A DNA stretch of 64,000 nucleotides. Origin: Arion vulgaris. Taxonomy: Eukaryota; Mollusca; Gastropoda; Stylommatophora; Arionidae. Numbering within the stretch: the stretch's first letter is position 1; every line of letters begins with the position of its first letter. Below, piece after piece: positions 11,370 to 22,169 of the stretch. The stretch spans positions 39,692,789 to 39,756,788 of the forward strand of contig CM036768.1 in assembly GCA_020796225.1 (NCBI GenBank), read 5' to 3'. The notes under the pieces were generated by a model, which worked only from the letters and a program-made list of their open reading frames with translations, was not told the origin of the DNA and did not search any database. Made by a program: the position numbers and the translations under genes.

Positions 11370-12796
11370 AATGCGAGGAATACATTGAAAATGTCTTGTC
11401 CCATAGGACAGTCTTTAAGAGAAAGAAGTTTAACAAACATCTATTTTGCAGACGACATCTGAATAATATATCGGACTGGATTAGTTAGACGAGAGATGAT
11501 TGAAGACATTCAGAGAACATTACATACCATCTCGTGTTGGTGTAGAGAGTTTCGTTCTCAGATCAATCCTGAAAAGGCGCGTATGTTGTGGTGCTCTTTG
11601 AATAATTCCATGATCAGGTCTGACCTACCCAGAGTCACCTTTGACGGACAGGCTCTCGAGCGTCGTCACAGGCTCCGCTATATTGGAATAACATTTGATC
11701 GTAGTCTATCTTTCAAACAACATGTTGAACACATGATACAACGATGTAAATTTGGTCTTGCGGATCTCACGATTGTGATAGCCGCACACCTTGAGCAGAG
11801 GCTACTTGCGGTGCCCTTCTGTTTCATCAACTGGTTATGTCCGTGGTAGATTACGGACTCGGCATTCTCACGATATCATCAAGATCCCAATGTGAACGAC
11901 TCGAACGTATTCAGAATGAAGGCATGCGTATAGTTCTTGGGTACACTATAGTATAGGTCCCACTGTGAGAATGAAATAAATGATTGGCCTTCTGTCACTA
12001 CGCTCCCGTCATGCAATCGCCCAAACCAAGGCATTCTTCTTCTTCTTTGCGTTCGTTCTTTACGACCAATTTTAATCACTCTTTGTGATATGTTTGATCT
12101 TTGCCAAGAACGTGTATATGTTGCACATTGGTTTAGTAGGCCCCTAAACGCATAGACTTCTACACGTTTAGGACATGTGCATCCGATTTCAGCCAAACCT
12201 CCTTAATCGCCTCTTACGCCATGCGTGCAGGTAGCAGTGGTTCTATTCTTTACACCCCAAATTTGGGCCCGGGAACCACTCGGGCGCCAAGGCATATATG
12301 TGGGTTACTGTGGATAAGAGACATCCACTGCACAAGAACGCTTATAATGTTAAGGGCACGAGAATCAAGCGTGGCATGTCGTGGATGGCCCAGGCTGAGA
12401 GAACAATTGGCCAGGTGACTACGGTTGCGACCCTACCAAAATGGGAAGAATGGATCTCAACAGATGGTAGCATGACCAACTACTACGACGTTACCATTAC
12501 TCTTGGAAGAGAATGTAGAGATTGGGGCAACATGAAGGCTGAACTCGCAGTTAAGCAGCTGATAATGCAAGGGATGATGATGTTGTATATACCAATGAGT
12601 CTGCATCGTCGTGAGAAGTCAGGCTGGGGTTTCTTGGCTAGCGCACATGGTAGGATTGTTGCAGAGCAAAGTAGAGCATACAGAACAATTAATTTCAGTA
12701 TGAGGATTGAGTCCGTTACTGCAGCCCTCCATTAGGGACTCTGTTTACTGGAGCTGTTGTTGTATCTGATTGGCAGTCGATGCTCCCGGAAGATGA
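11370..12796 (+). pseudogene. I-clade-like LINE, RT plus RNase H, interrupted
   Basis: The RT catalytic motif region reads TNIYFADDI, then EDIQRTLHTISCWCREFRS, QINPEKARMLWCSLNNS and LRYIGITFDRSLSFKQHVEH. After the insertion at 12,035-12,286 the RNase H part follows (EEWISTDGSM, SGWGFLASAHGRIV, NFSMRIESVTAALH). Stops, including one straight after FADDI, and frameshifts make it dead. It is the same family as 3722-5185(-). Confidence 0.85.
12035..12286 (-). mobile_element. element B (SINE-like), 252 bp
   Basis: Full-length reverse-strand copy, flanked by a 9-bp target-site duplication CCAAGGCAT (12,026-12,034 and 12,287-12,295). It splits the LINE coding region. On its own sense strand it starts CGCCCGAGTGGTTCCCGGGC and ends in a (GAA)n tail. 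The same length and sequence recur at 59,676 and 60,724. Confidence 0.92.
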
Positions 12797-13326
12797 TTCT
12801 TCTTCTTCAAACGCTTTATATCGACCACTTGTTTAAAAATGCTTAGTGAGTTGTATGTTTAAAAAAAGGGTTTAAAAGCCGAAGGATTGACTTCATTGCA
12901 ACGGGTTTTACCCCATACGGCTCGGTCCCTCTCCGCAGAAATGGCACGCCACCTACCAAGAGTATTGTACAAAGCACGAACTCCGTTGCTCCAGCAATAA
13001 TCCTAGGGTCTCTGGAAAAAACTGCACTCGTGAACAGAATGGCGCGGTCCGGACTCGAACCCACGACCTTCGACTCACAAGGCAAAGGGCTTAACCACTT
13101 AGCCACAGACCCCCAGTGAGTGAGTTGTATGTGATCTGAGACTAAGAGCGATGTACTTTGTGCTAGTTATACGCCTACAAGTATACCAACACCCGATTTC
13201 TGCCACGCTTTTGGTTTACTATGGTAGCTTCTCTAGGTCCTTACATCAGTCGCCTCTTACTACATGCCTTGTAGGTTGTAGTGGTACTATTCTTTGCTCC
13301 CTTGCAGCCCGGTACCACACACACGT
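12797..13326 (-). mobile_element. element A, interrupted by SINE-2
   Basis: Starts with the reversed tail CTTCTTCTTCAAACGCTTTA and ends near GCAGCCCGGTACCACACACA. The middle is occupied by SINE-2. Compare the uninterrupted copies at 53,974 and 61,738. Confidence 0.85.
12859..13118 (-). mobile_element. SINE-2 copy (tRNA-headed) inside element A
   Basis: Minus strand begins GGGGGTCTGTGGCTAAGTGG (A-box region), with B box GGTTCGAGTCC, and ends in oligo-T. A 14-bp target-site duplication AGTGAGTTGTATGT flanks it (12,845-12,858 and 13,119-13,132). The head is the most tRNA-like in the window, but the body continues about 180 bp past it, so it is a SINE and not a tRNA gene. Confidence 0.9.
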
Positions 13327-13332
13327 TTTTGT

Positions 13333-14246
13333 TTGCAAAATCTTAGTTACCCAACTGCAAAATCTTAGTTACTCAACTGCAAAATCTTAGTTACCCAACT
13401 GCAAAATCTTAGTTACCCAACTGCAAAATCTTAGTTACTCAACTGCAAAATCTTAGTTACCCAACTGCAAAATCTTAGTTACTCAACTGCAAAATCTTAG
13501 TTACTCAACTGCAAAATCTTAGTTACTCAACTGCAAAATCTTAGTTACCCAACTGCAAAATCTTAGTTACCCAACTGCAAAATCTTAGTTACTCAACTGC
13601 AAAATCTTAGTTACTCAACTGCAAAATCTTAATTACCCAACTGCAAAATCTTAGTTACCCAAGTGCAAAATCTTAGTTACTCAACTGCAAAATCTTAGTT
13701 ACTCAACTGCAAAATCTTAGTTACCCAACTGCAAAATCTTAGTTACTCAACTGCAAAATCTTAGTTACTCAACTGCAAAATCTTAGTTACCCAACTGCAA
13801 AATCTTAGTTACCCAACTGCAAAATCTTAGTTACTCAACTGCAAAATCTTAGTTACTCACAAATCAAACTGCAAAATCTTAGTTACCCAACTGCAAAATC
13901 TTAGTTACTCAACTGCAAAATCTTAGTTACTCAACTGCAAAATCTTAGTTACTCAACTGCAAAATCTTAGTTACTCAACTGCAAAATCTTAGTTACCCAA
14001 CTGCAAAATCTTAGTTACTCAACTGCAAAATCTTAGTTACTCAACTGCAAAATCTTAGTTACTCAACTGCAAAATCTTAGTTACTCAACTGCAAAATCTT
14101 AGTTACTCAACTGCAAAATCTTATTTACTCAACTGCAAAATCTTAGTTACTCAACTGCAAAATCTTAGTTACTCAACTGCAAAATCTTAGTTACCCAACT
14201 GCAAAATCTTAGTTACTCAACTGCAAAATCTTAGTTACCCAACTGT
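13333..14246. repeat. 22-bp minisatellite, about 41 copies
   Basis: Core GCAAAATCTTAGTTACCCAA, alternating with a CTCAA variant. One unit is disrupted at 13,857-13,870. It directly abuts element A. Confidence 0.97.
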
Positions 14247-14249
14247 ACA

Positions 14250-15490
14250 ATGGGTGTCCTGTTGAATAATATGCATACTGGTGCAGCCCGAAAAGAATGG
14301 CATACTAAATACGCAAAGAGATTGATTAATCAACATCGAACTAGCGTGTTGGGCGGCTGGACTTGCTGAGGCGGAGATCGGAGCACGTATAGACATGTCC
14401 GGAGTGCTATGATGATAGTCCTCATATAACTTATAATATGCATACACTTTGTCGGAAATTCGGATGCGCTTGTCCGCTTGGGTGTCCTGTTGAATAATAA
14501 TGCATACTTTGTAGGATATTTGGATACGATTGTCCGCATGGAAGTGCACAGAAAATTGATAGTTAGCAGTTTACTACTCGGACATAGAGAACGACTAGAT
14601 TTGTATAACTGTTTTCTCAGAAATCCATTTTTCAGGGCTTGGCCCGCATTGTCTTAACGTATGGACGCTCATGCCTGTCCTACATGCCGTAGGGGTCTAA
14701 CGGGTTAAGAAAAGTATTCACTTTCTCAGTGCAAACCACAAAGATCACAGTGTGATTGATTTGGTTGATAAGAACGAGCACAAACAAATAAACATTAACA
14801 TAAATATTACTAACATACAAAGTTCATCAATGAAATATACATCATTGTAATTCACACAGACAAAACACAGACACACACACACACACACAGACAGACAGAT
14901 GTGTTTTATTGGTACAGCTAGTTTTAATGAGTTTTCTTGTTTTACCTTCTGGAAAGTGGGCCTATGTAGTCTGAGAATGTTGGGGGGAGTGTATTTGTGT
15001 AATCTGGGTTGGGGAATATGTAACTGTGTAGTAATCAGGAATTTTTTTTATTTATTTTGGGGGAGGGGGGGGTGACAACCCTGAAAATTCCAGGCACATG
15101 GTTACTAGCTCAGAATGTTATCAGTTTTGCTATAGGTGGCACCGGTGAAGTACCGACATTGCATATATCATAAATGTCCTATATTCCACACATGTGGACA
15201 GAGACTGATTGAAATGTGGATGAAGCTCGGACAGCACAGCGCTGTTGTCTGCAGGGAAGATAAATAATGCATGCTAATCAATATCCCTTGAGTACAGTGG
15301 GCGTGGGACCGATGAGATGGTCGCTACATTCGAGGACGGAGCATGTGTGGACTTGTACAATGTGTAAGAATGTGGATAGGGAAAACTGAAATGAAAGCAT
15401 AAAGTCTATGATATCTTGTGACTTTTGTGAATCTGCTTATTTAGAAAATGTTAACAAATATTTACAGACAATGTTAACAAATATTTACAG
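14250..15490. other. no gene; minor simple repeats
   Basis: Contains a duplicated segment (GGGTGTCCTGTTGAATAAT at 14,250 and 14,480), a (CA)n tract at 14,870-14,888 and a G-rich tract at 15,058-15,073. A segment near 14,370-14,420 shares CATGTCCGGAGTGCT with 8150 and 61,705 (another dispersed repeat). No coding signature. Confidence 0.45.
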
Positions 15491-15492
15491 AC

Positions 15493-15705
15493 AGCAGATT
15501 GACTTCATTGCACTGGGTTGCCCCTATATGGCTCAGTCTCTCTCCACAGAAATGGCCTGCCACCAGATGAGAGTTTTGCACAGAGCATGAACAGCTCCAG
15601 CAAAAATCCTAAGGATCTTCGTGAATAAATACACTTGTGAGCTGAATGACATGGCCTGAATTCGAAACCCTGACCTTCAGTTAACCACTTTGCTACAGAG
15701 TCTGC
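15493..15705 (-). mobile_element. SINE-2 copy, decayed
   Basis: Matches 12,859-13,118: TTGACTTCATTGCACTGGG, ATATGGCTCAGTCTCTCTCC, TTCAGTTAACCACTTTGCT. The B-box region has mutated to ATTCGAAACC. Confidence 0.82.
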
Positions 15706-15709
15706 TCAT

Positions 15710-16120
15710 TACTAATACTTATAAGAAACTATTTTGTTCTTTTCTGCCAAAATTCTCCACGGTGCTGACAAAGAAATCATTTCTAGTTTTATTTACTTCA
15801 TCATTTGTTTGTCATTATCGTTGTCAACAACATCATCATCTTAGTACAGACTTCCAATCTGTCAGGTTTCACAAACTGAAATTCTGTTAGTATCTTCACT
15901 TGAGGTTAGTAGACATCACTTGTCAAATAGGACAAACTTGTTCTATTTATCACTAGACAATCCAATACTAATCTGACTACAATCATGCTATCTGACTACA
16001 ATCATGCTAAGACAATCTGTATCACAGATTAGGCAAGCACTAACAAGTAGAACCCTCAGCAGCCAGTATGTCATGTAAGCACAATAGACGATTCTGCATT
16101 TAATCATATGTAATATGTTA
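15710..16120. other. no feature recognised
   Basis: AT-rich; a short duplication CTGACTACAATCATGCTA occurs near 15,980-16,010. Confidence 0.4.
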
Positions 16121-16450
16121 ATGATGGCTTTAACATCAAGATGGCATTAACATCAAGATGGCATTAACATCAAGATGGCATTAACATCAAGATGGCTTTA
16201 ACATCAAGATGGCATTAACATCAAGATGGCATTAACATCAAGATGGCATTAACATCAAGATGGCATTAACATCAAAATGACATTAACATCAAGATGACTT
16301 TAACATCAAGATGCTTACTCTAACATCAAGATATGTTAACATCAAGATGGGTTAATTTAAACATCAAGATATTAGAAAATCAAGATCATCTACCATCAAT
16401 GGTTGAACATCAAGAGTGGTTAACATTTGGATGTTTTAACATCAAGATAA
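16120..16450. repeat. 17-bp minisatellite, decaying at one end
   Basis: Unit TTAACATCAAGATGGCA, regular to about 16,270. It then degrades with indels to about 16,450. A (TC)n tract follows at 16,512-16,541. Confidence 0.92.
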
Positions 16451-16849
16451 AATTACCCTTGACATTTATCACTTGAATATATATATCATCTAGAGCTATC
16501 AGGTTCCCCCATCATCCTCTCTCTCTCTCTCTCTCTCTCTCATCACAAGATCAGAAGATCAGTATCACCACAAAACAGGCACATGGTGAACAATGCAATG
16601 AAATATTTGTAATATTCAAAGAAATAATCAACAAAGAAATATCAGATTTCAACATTGACAAATGGAACAGACAAGTTCAATGACTTTTATCATTAACCAA
16701 CGTCTTCGTACAACACATCAGACTGTGCATAATAGTTGCGTTATATCAAACATCTGTTGTGTTATAAGTTCATCAGTTGTATTCTAGTCGTCTGTTTTGC
16801 AACATATATATATATATATAAAATAAGTGCCTATCACGTGCCTACAATA

Positions 16850-17035
16850 ATCGACACTTAGGGCGCAGATCACGAGGCAGGCCAAGAACACGATGGATAG
16901 ATAACATCTCAGAGTCCCTGCGAAAGCATGGACTGACAACGTCAAGCGCAATACACCTGGCACAAGATAGAAAACTAACTCTCCCCACGCTTGCGGCAAA
17001 TATGGTTAAGATAAGATAAGATAGAAAATAAGTTG
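16850..17035 (+). pseudogene. LINE reverse-transcriptase C-terminal fragment
   Basis: Plus strand reads RHLGRRSRGRPRTRWIDNI, then SSAIHLAQDRKLTLPTLAAN. It has the GRPRTRW-D-I...LAQDR tail of a non-LTR ORF2, then a (TAAGA)n tail at 17,006-17,030. Confidence 0.8.
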
Positions 17036-17039
17036 TTTT

Positions 17040-17440
17040 ATGAAGCCATGACATTATCTTTGTGTTATATTGACATTTGTTGTAAATTGTTTATATTTTC
17101 TTGCAGCACTTTGTTCTCATTGTAGGAGAGTAAACTAGGAATTAAGAGTACTTGCCCAAAGGTGTCGCCTCACGTGCAGGTCATTGGTTTTACTTTTTCC
17201 CTAACAGAATAAAACTGTTGGACTTACAGAGTGGTCGTATATATGACAACATATCTATTATATTATGCATAAATCACATACAAGTTCTGAAACAGAGACA
17301 TCTTCACATTTTATGAATAAATCACATACAAGGTGAATATTATAGATATCTATTGTATTATGAATAAATCACATACAAGGTGAATATTATAGATATCTAT
17401 TGTATTATGAATAAATCACGTACTAGTTCTGTTACATATA
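17040..17440. other. short local duplications, no gene
   Basis: A block of about 65 bp containing TATTATGAATAAATCACATA is repeated about three times (17,255-17,430). Confidence 0.55.
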
Positions 17441-17442
17441 TA

Positions 17443-17700
17443 CAGGGTGTTCAAGATAAAAGCAGCCTGTGAATGGAGCTAATCTGGCATATATGTATGA
17501 AAATGAGAAGGTTCAGTTATGACGTAGTATAGGTCAAGGTTGTGTGACGGTATGTAATTGTAGTGCAGAAAGGGGCGATGAACAAATGTGACATAGGATG
17601 AGCTAGTCAGAACCGGTTTAAATAGTAAATAAACACAGCTCAATGTGTAACTGGCAATTTTCGATTTGTCAATGGGGCTGCAATTATCTTGAACACCCTG
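17443..17700. mobile_element. MITE (mariner-like), copy 2, intact ends
   Basis: 258 bp with inverted termini CAGGGTGTTCAAGATAA / TTATCTTGAACACCCTG and TA on both sides (17,441-17,442 and 17,701-17,702). There is no ORF, so it would need a transposase in trans. TA duplication and CAGGG termini point to Tc1/mariner. Confidence 0.93.
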
Positions 17701-17704
17701 TATG

Positions 17705-18240
17705 TTCTATTTAATGAAATCATGACATACCAGTTGCATACTACATACATATTTGGCGCTATGTGACAATGGCGCTATGTGACAATCACGCTATGTGACA
17801 ATCACATGTACAATCACATACTAGTTGTGTATACAGACACTCACTGCACATTTTGCCAAACATTCAAATGACAATAGTAGTCAAAACATATCTTGCAAAT
17901 ACACATCATTTTCACATAATTTTCACATCAGTAAAATAATCTAATTCTGACAAAGATATCAGATTTGAAATGTACAATTGTTGAGCTAATACAAAAGTCC
18001 CCTGTGAGCGGTTCAATTCCGCGGGCTGGCAAAAAAGCCACAGGTTCTCCAGATTTATGGTGTTCGTGGTACCAAACTGAAGTGTTACGATGTCCATGGC
18101 ACCGAGTCGAAGAGCTGAAAGCTCAAGAGCTTCTGGATCGGGAAAAAAAAACCTAATACAAAGACTTCTCACTATTTTCAAAACAGTTATCTTTTTTTTT
18201 TTCAAACATAGATTTCAGAAATAATATAAAGATGAAAAAT
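17705..18240. other. no gene recognised
   Basis: Contains a small duplication (GCGCTATGTGACAAT near 17,756-17,800). At 18,005-18,035 a B-box-like GGTTCAATTCC is followed by a sequence ending in a poly-A-like run near 18,145, possibly a 5'-truncated SINE. Confidence 0.4.
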
Positions 18241-18425
18241 GATATTATACAAACCATCATTGGAGACCATCATTACAAGATGGAGATGGAGATGAAGATG
18301 GATTAGACATGTGCATCATATGCAAGTAGAATTGGAGACCATCATTATAAGACGAAGGTAAATTAGACATGTGCATCATATGCAAGTAGGAGCAATGGCT
18401 AGGACAGCTTTCCGATGGATGAAAT
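18240..18425 (+). pseudogene. weak LINE C-terminal remnant
   Basis: Reads MEMKMD-TCASYASR and similar broken frames around GGATTAGACATGTGCATCAT, repeated twice. This resembles RRWRWLGHV-type ORF2 ends. It is adjacent to SINE-3. Confidence 0.4.
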
Positions 18426-18426
18426 G

Positions 18427-18660
18427 AAAATCATGACATATCCTTTACAGAACTTAGCCATCAACCACAGTAAACCGAGTCGTTGATTTTCTAGGCACCA
18501 CTTATACGTTCAGTAGTTTGCCATTGCTTTCTGAACGGTGAGGTCTATTTTACCTTTTGTAAAAATCCCACAGAAAAGAATTTGCTTCCAAACTTTCCCA
18601 CCGTGGGGTTTGAACCAGGTACACTTGGGTTTGTGATCGAGCTTACTACTACTTGAGCAA
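18427..18660 (-). mobile_element. SINE-3 copy
   Basis: Reverse copy of 8701-8945. It includes GTCGTTGATTTTCTAGGCAC, TGCTTTCTGAACGGTGAGG, and B box on the minus strand (plus GGGGTTTGAACC). Confidence 0.9.
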
Positions 18661-18974
18661 AGATATCTCCACTTTTCTTTCTTATCCAAAAGTGGTTCCT
18701 GCCTTAGATGTCAAGTGGTTCCTGATGTAAGAGGATTTCATCAGGGTTGGGATTTCCTTGCGGCTCTTACCCATCCCTTCATCATTAACAACAGTGTTGT
18801 TTTCTCCTTCATCTTGTATCAAATTAATTTCTATTTTACTTGGCTTCTCTTGTTCTTGTTGTTGCTAATATTTTGGGGACTATCTCATGAATGTTTTGTT
18901 TGTTCATTATAATGTTATGTCCAACTGTAGTAGGCAACTTATTACTGCCATTCATGTCAAAGGTTAAAACAAAA

Positions 18975-19560
18975 CATGAAACATATAGAAGCAGTGTCCT
19001 GGGAGTGTTATTATACAGTAGTGAGTGCTGGAAGAAACAGTGTCCTGGGAGTGTTATTATACAGTAGTGAGTGCTGGAAGAAGCAGTGTCCTGAGAGTGT
19101 TATTATACAGTAGTGAGTGCTTGGAAAATGTAGAAACAGTGTCCTAGGAGTGTTATTATACAGTAGTGAGTGCTTGACAGTGTCAGGTATATACAGTAAA
19201 GTCGAAAATATGACAGTGTCTGGAGTGTTATTATACAGTAGTGAGTGCTTGGAGAAAGTCAGTTATACAGTAAAGTGCTGAAATATGACAGTGTCCTGGA
19301 GTGTTATTATACAGTAGTGAGTGCTTGGAAGAAGCAGTGTCCTGGGAGTGTTATTATACAGTAGTAAGTGCTTGGAAAATATAGAAACAGTGTCCTGGGA
19401 GTGTTATTATACAGTCGTGAGTGCTTGGAAGAAGCAGTGTCCTGGAGTGTTATTATACAGTAGTGAGTGCTTGAAAATATAGAAACAGTGTCCTGTATTA
19501 TACAGTAGGTCTTGGAAGAACAGTGTCTGAAGTGTTATTATACAGTAGTAGGCTTGAAAA
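18975..19560. repeat. noisy tandem array, about 46-58 bp units
   Basis: Core GTGTTATTATACAGTAGTGA preceded by CAGTGTCCTGGGA. Units differ by many small deletions (19,180-19,290 and 19,495-19,560), which looks like unpolished consensus rather than ordinary divergence. Confidence 0.88.
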
Positions 19561-19959
19561 TAACCCACAAATCATACACAGTTGGAGATATTCCAAAATA
19601 AATATGCACAAAGAATAACTGGCTGAATAAACTAGCAATGTAATCTTCCATTGTTGTTGGAAAGTAGACAGAATGACACAGACTAGATGTGAAGTAGAGA
19701 ACAAAGCTCAACTTTAACCATCGACATAAATCATAAAGGCACAATGTCTCAGGACATGGTAACACTCTTTCATGGAACACATTGCTAAAGTTTAGGAGAA
19801 CTCAGCATGATCAATTAGCAATCTGGTAGCAGGGAATGAACCCAGTGTACCCTACATTTGCAGTATTATCACTGAGTAGAACAGAGTCTCCCTGCTGCTA
19901 GGACAGTCTAATTGGACGCTCTCTCTCTCTCCTGCTGCTAGGACAGTCTAATTGGACTC

Positions 19960-20600
19960 TCTCTCTCCTTCTTGTGTCGTTGGGAGCATAGGCCCTCAAC
20001 CAACTTATGCCAAGTCTTCCTATCTTTAGCTATCTCTTGCAGCTCCTTCCATCTCTTCCATATATTGTTCATCTATGCCTTCAGATCTCATCTCTACTAC
20101 TGCCTTGTAGTTTCATTGGGGACAATCAAAGGCTAGTGGAGCAAACCGTACACAAAACTGGATGACAGGCAAACCAAGTAGTCCAAAAAGACTGGTAACC
20201 TGGGTAGATGACGCTCAACAACCCAGGAGGGAAGGTTGTCTAAGGGTAGCTCCTAAAGAAAATAGTAACCTGCTGCCTTGCAGGTCGGCTGGGGACAGCC
20301 CAAGACTGACGGAGAGCGAACCCAGTAAACGCTGGATAAAACCGGACACATCGCCGAAGGATAAGCACCAGAGCTCCAAATGGCGTTGAAGATGTGACGA
20401 AACACACCCATGCTAAGGCTGCATGAATCAAGTTTCCACATGAATAACAATTTATGAGGAAATCTGGTACATCAATCTAAGCGGTGATCACGAGAGATCT
20501 CATCTCCATGTATTTCTAGATTCCCCTATCTTTTGCTTTCCCTGTGAGTTCCAGGAAAGGGCCCTTCTTGTTATATTCCCCAGGTTTTCTCAGAAAAGGA
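19960..20600 (-). pseudogene. LINE C-terminal fragment split by a 400-bp insertion
   Basis: Antisense of the ORF2 tail also seen at 63,430-64,000(-): plus-strand AACTTATGCCAAGTCTTCCT and GCAGCTCCTTCCATCTCTTC. It continues after the insertion with CTCCATGTATTTCTAGATTC and TGAGTTCCAGGAAAGGGCCC. Only fragments of a reading frame remain. Confidence 0.75.
20095..20494. mobile_element. 400-bp insertion with 12-bp target-site duplication
   Basis: Flanked by AGATCTCATCTC (20,083-20,094 and 20,495-20,506). The interior is more GC-rich than its surroundings and has no obvious tRNA or 5S head, no long ORF and no terminal inverted repeats. No second copy is seen in this window, so the family is unknown. 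Confidence 0.75.
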
Positions 20601-20603
20601 TCT

Positions 20604-20830
20604 AATGGGCTGACTTCACTGCACCGGGTTTTCCCATATGGCTCTGTCCCTTTTGGTAGAAATGGCAAGTCCCCTGCTGAGAGTGTTGTCCCAAACTTTG
20701 CAGCTTCAGCAACAATCCTAGGGATCTCCAGAACAAAATGAACATGTGAGCTGAATGACGCAATCTGGATTTAAACCCACAACATTCAGAACACAACACA
20801 AGGCAAATATCTTAACCACTTCGCCTCCCA
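20604..20830 (-). mobile_element. SINE-2 copy
   Basis: Matches 12,859-13,118: GCTGACTTCACTGCACCGGG, CAACAATCCTAGGGATCTCC and TTAACCACTTCGCCTCCC (head reversed). It lies next to the split LINE fragment. Confidence 0.87.
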
Positions 20831-20964
20831 ACTTCCTCCAGTGTCTTTTATTCATCTCCTGGTTGACTGGAAAACTCCTACCCCGTGGGTGGGTAGACAA
20901 TCCACATATACCGTAGCATTTTCACATTGTCATAATGGTAGTTAATATAATAAATATTATATGT

Positions 20965-22085
20965 CGAGGGCATGAAAGCAGGCATACAGTTCGATGACAG
21001 CACACCTGATAGCTTCAAGTTTAGAGTGCAGTTAAACAGGGCTGTGTCCTTGCCCCCACTCTCTTTAACATTCTCTTTTGCAATTCTTTTATACAATGCC
21101 TTTGGGGATGCTGACGGCAATGTTTTCATCCGCACTAGATCTGATGGTTCACTTTTCGACTTGGCTCACTTAAATAGCCAAGACAAAAACAACAGAAATT
21201 CTTCTCAAGGAACTCCTTTTCCTGATGATGCTGTCGTAGTTGCACACAGTGAGGCTATCCTGCAATCCCTAATCAATAATTTAGCCAGGGCATGCGATCT
21301 GTTTTCTCTGACTATAAGTGTCACCAAAACAGTGGTTTTATGTCAAGGAACAAACACATCAACAAATATGATTTTAAATGGTAACCATCCGACACCAGAT
21401 GAAATATTTTGCTATTTTGGTCCATGGTCACTGCCAGCCTTTCTGTTGTTGAAGAAATCAATGCTCGGATAGGTAGATCGGCTACTACACTCGGCTAACT
21501 ATCAAAGAGAGAGTGGGACTACACAAAATTAACATTGCAGGCGAAGATTCAAATATATCGAGTCTGTGTAATTAGCTCTTTACTATATGGATCAGAAACA
21601 TGGACAGCCTACTCAAGGCACGAGAGATTTAACATATTTCATCTTCGATGTCTCCGCAAGATTATGAACATCAGGTGGTTAGGACAAGATAACCAACTCT
21701 GAAGTATTGCAACGTGCAAATTTGCCTTCAATCATGGGTATGCTCAGCAGTAGAAGGCTAGGGCATGTGAGAAGAATGGACAATTGCAGCATACCAAATC
21801 AAATGCTGTTCTGTGAACTTCAGGAGGAGAAGAGGCACCAAGGCAGACCAATGCTCAGATATAAGAATGTCTGCAAGGCCTCAATGAAGAACTTTTCTCT
21901 GCCCAACAAATGGAAAAACTGCTGATGACCGAGTTATATGGAAAGCAACATTACGCAAAGGTGCAAAATCTTTGAAAAGAGACTTGAGGATGAGCTGAAA
22001 GACATGAGAGACAAGCTGAAAACTATCACAGTCAAACACTTGCCAATTGAGCATCTATAAAGACGAAAAGGCTATATATATATAA
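20965..22085 (+). pseudogene. LINE family L1b: RT core to C-terminus
   Basis: The longest LINE piece here. It reads DSTPDSFKFRVQLNRAVSL, FAILLYNAFGDADGNVFIRT, the catalytic box as FPDDAVVVAHS (normally FADD), ACDLFSLTISVTKTVVL, and after a frameshift LLYGSETWTAYSRHERF and LRCLRKIMNIRWLGQD. Then come ANLPSIMGMLSSRRLGHVRRMD and FEKRLEDELKDMRDKLK. The A-to-P change in the FADD box and several frameshifts show it is dead. Confidence 0.87.
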
Positions 22086-22169
22086 TAAATAGGATTGGGG
22101 TGAATTTTTATTTAATTAAACATTTTTCAGTGTAAAATTTACAATTAATAAATGTGAAGATCTTCATAA

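Noticed and set aside
13040..13115. Possible tRNA gene on the minus strand
   Set aside because: The A and B boxes are good, but the sequence continues as a repeated 260-bp element with target-site duplication and decayed sister copies, so it is a SINE head.
18005..18145. tRNA-like B box GGTTCAATTCC
   Set aside because: No A box at the right distance and no second copy in the window; left as an unproven SINE remnant.
17912..18205. 97-residue minus-strand open frame
   Set aside because: No motif, low-complexity start, no splice or conservation evidence.
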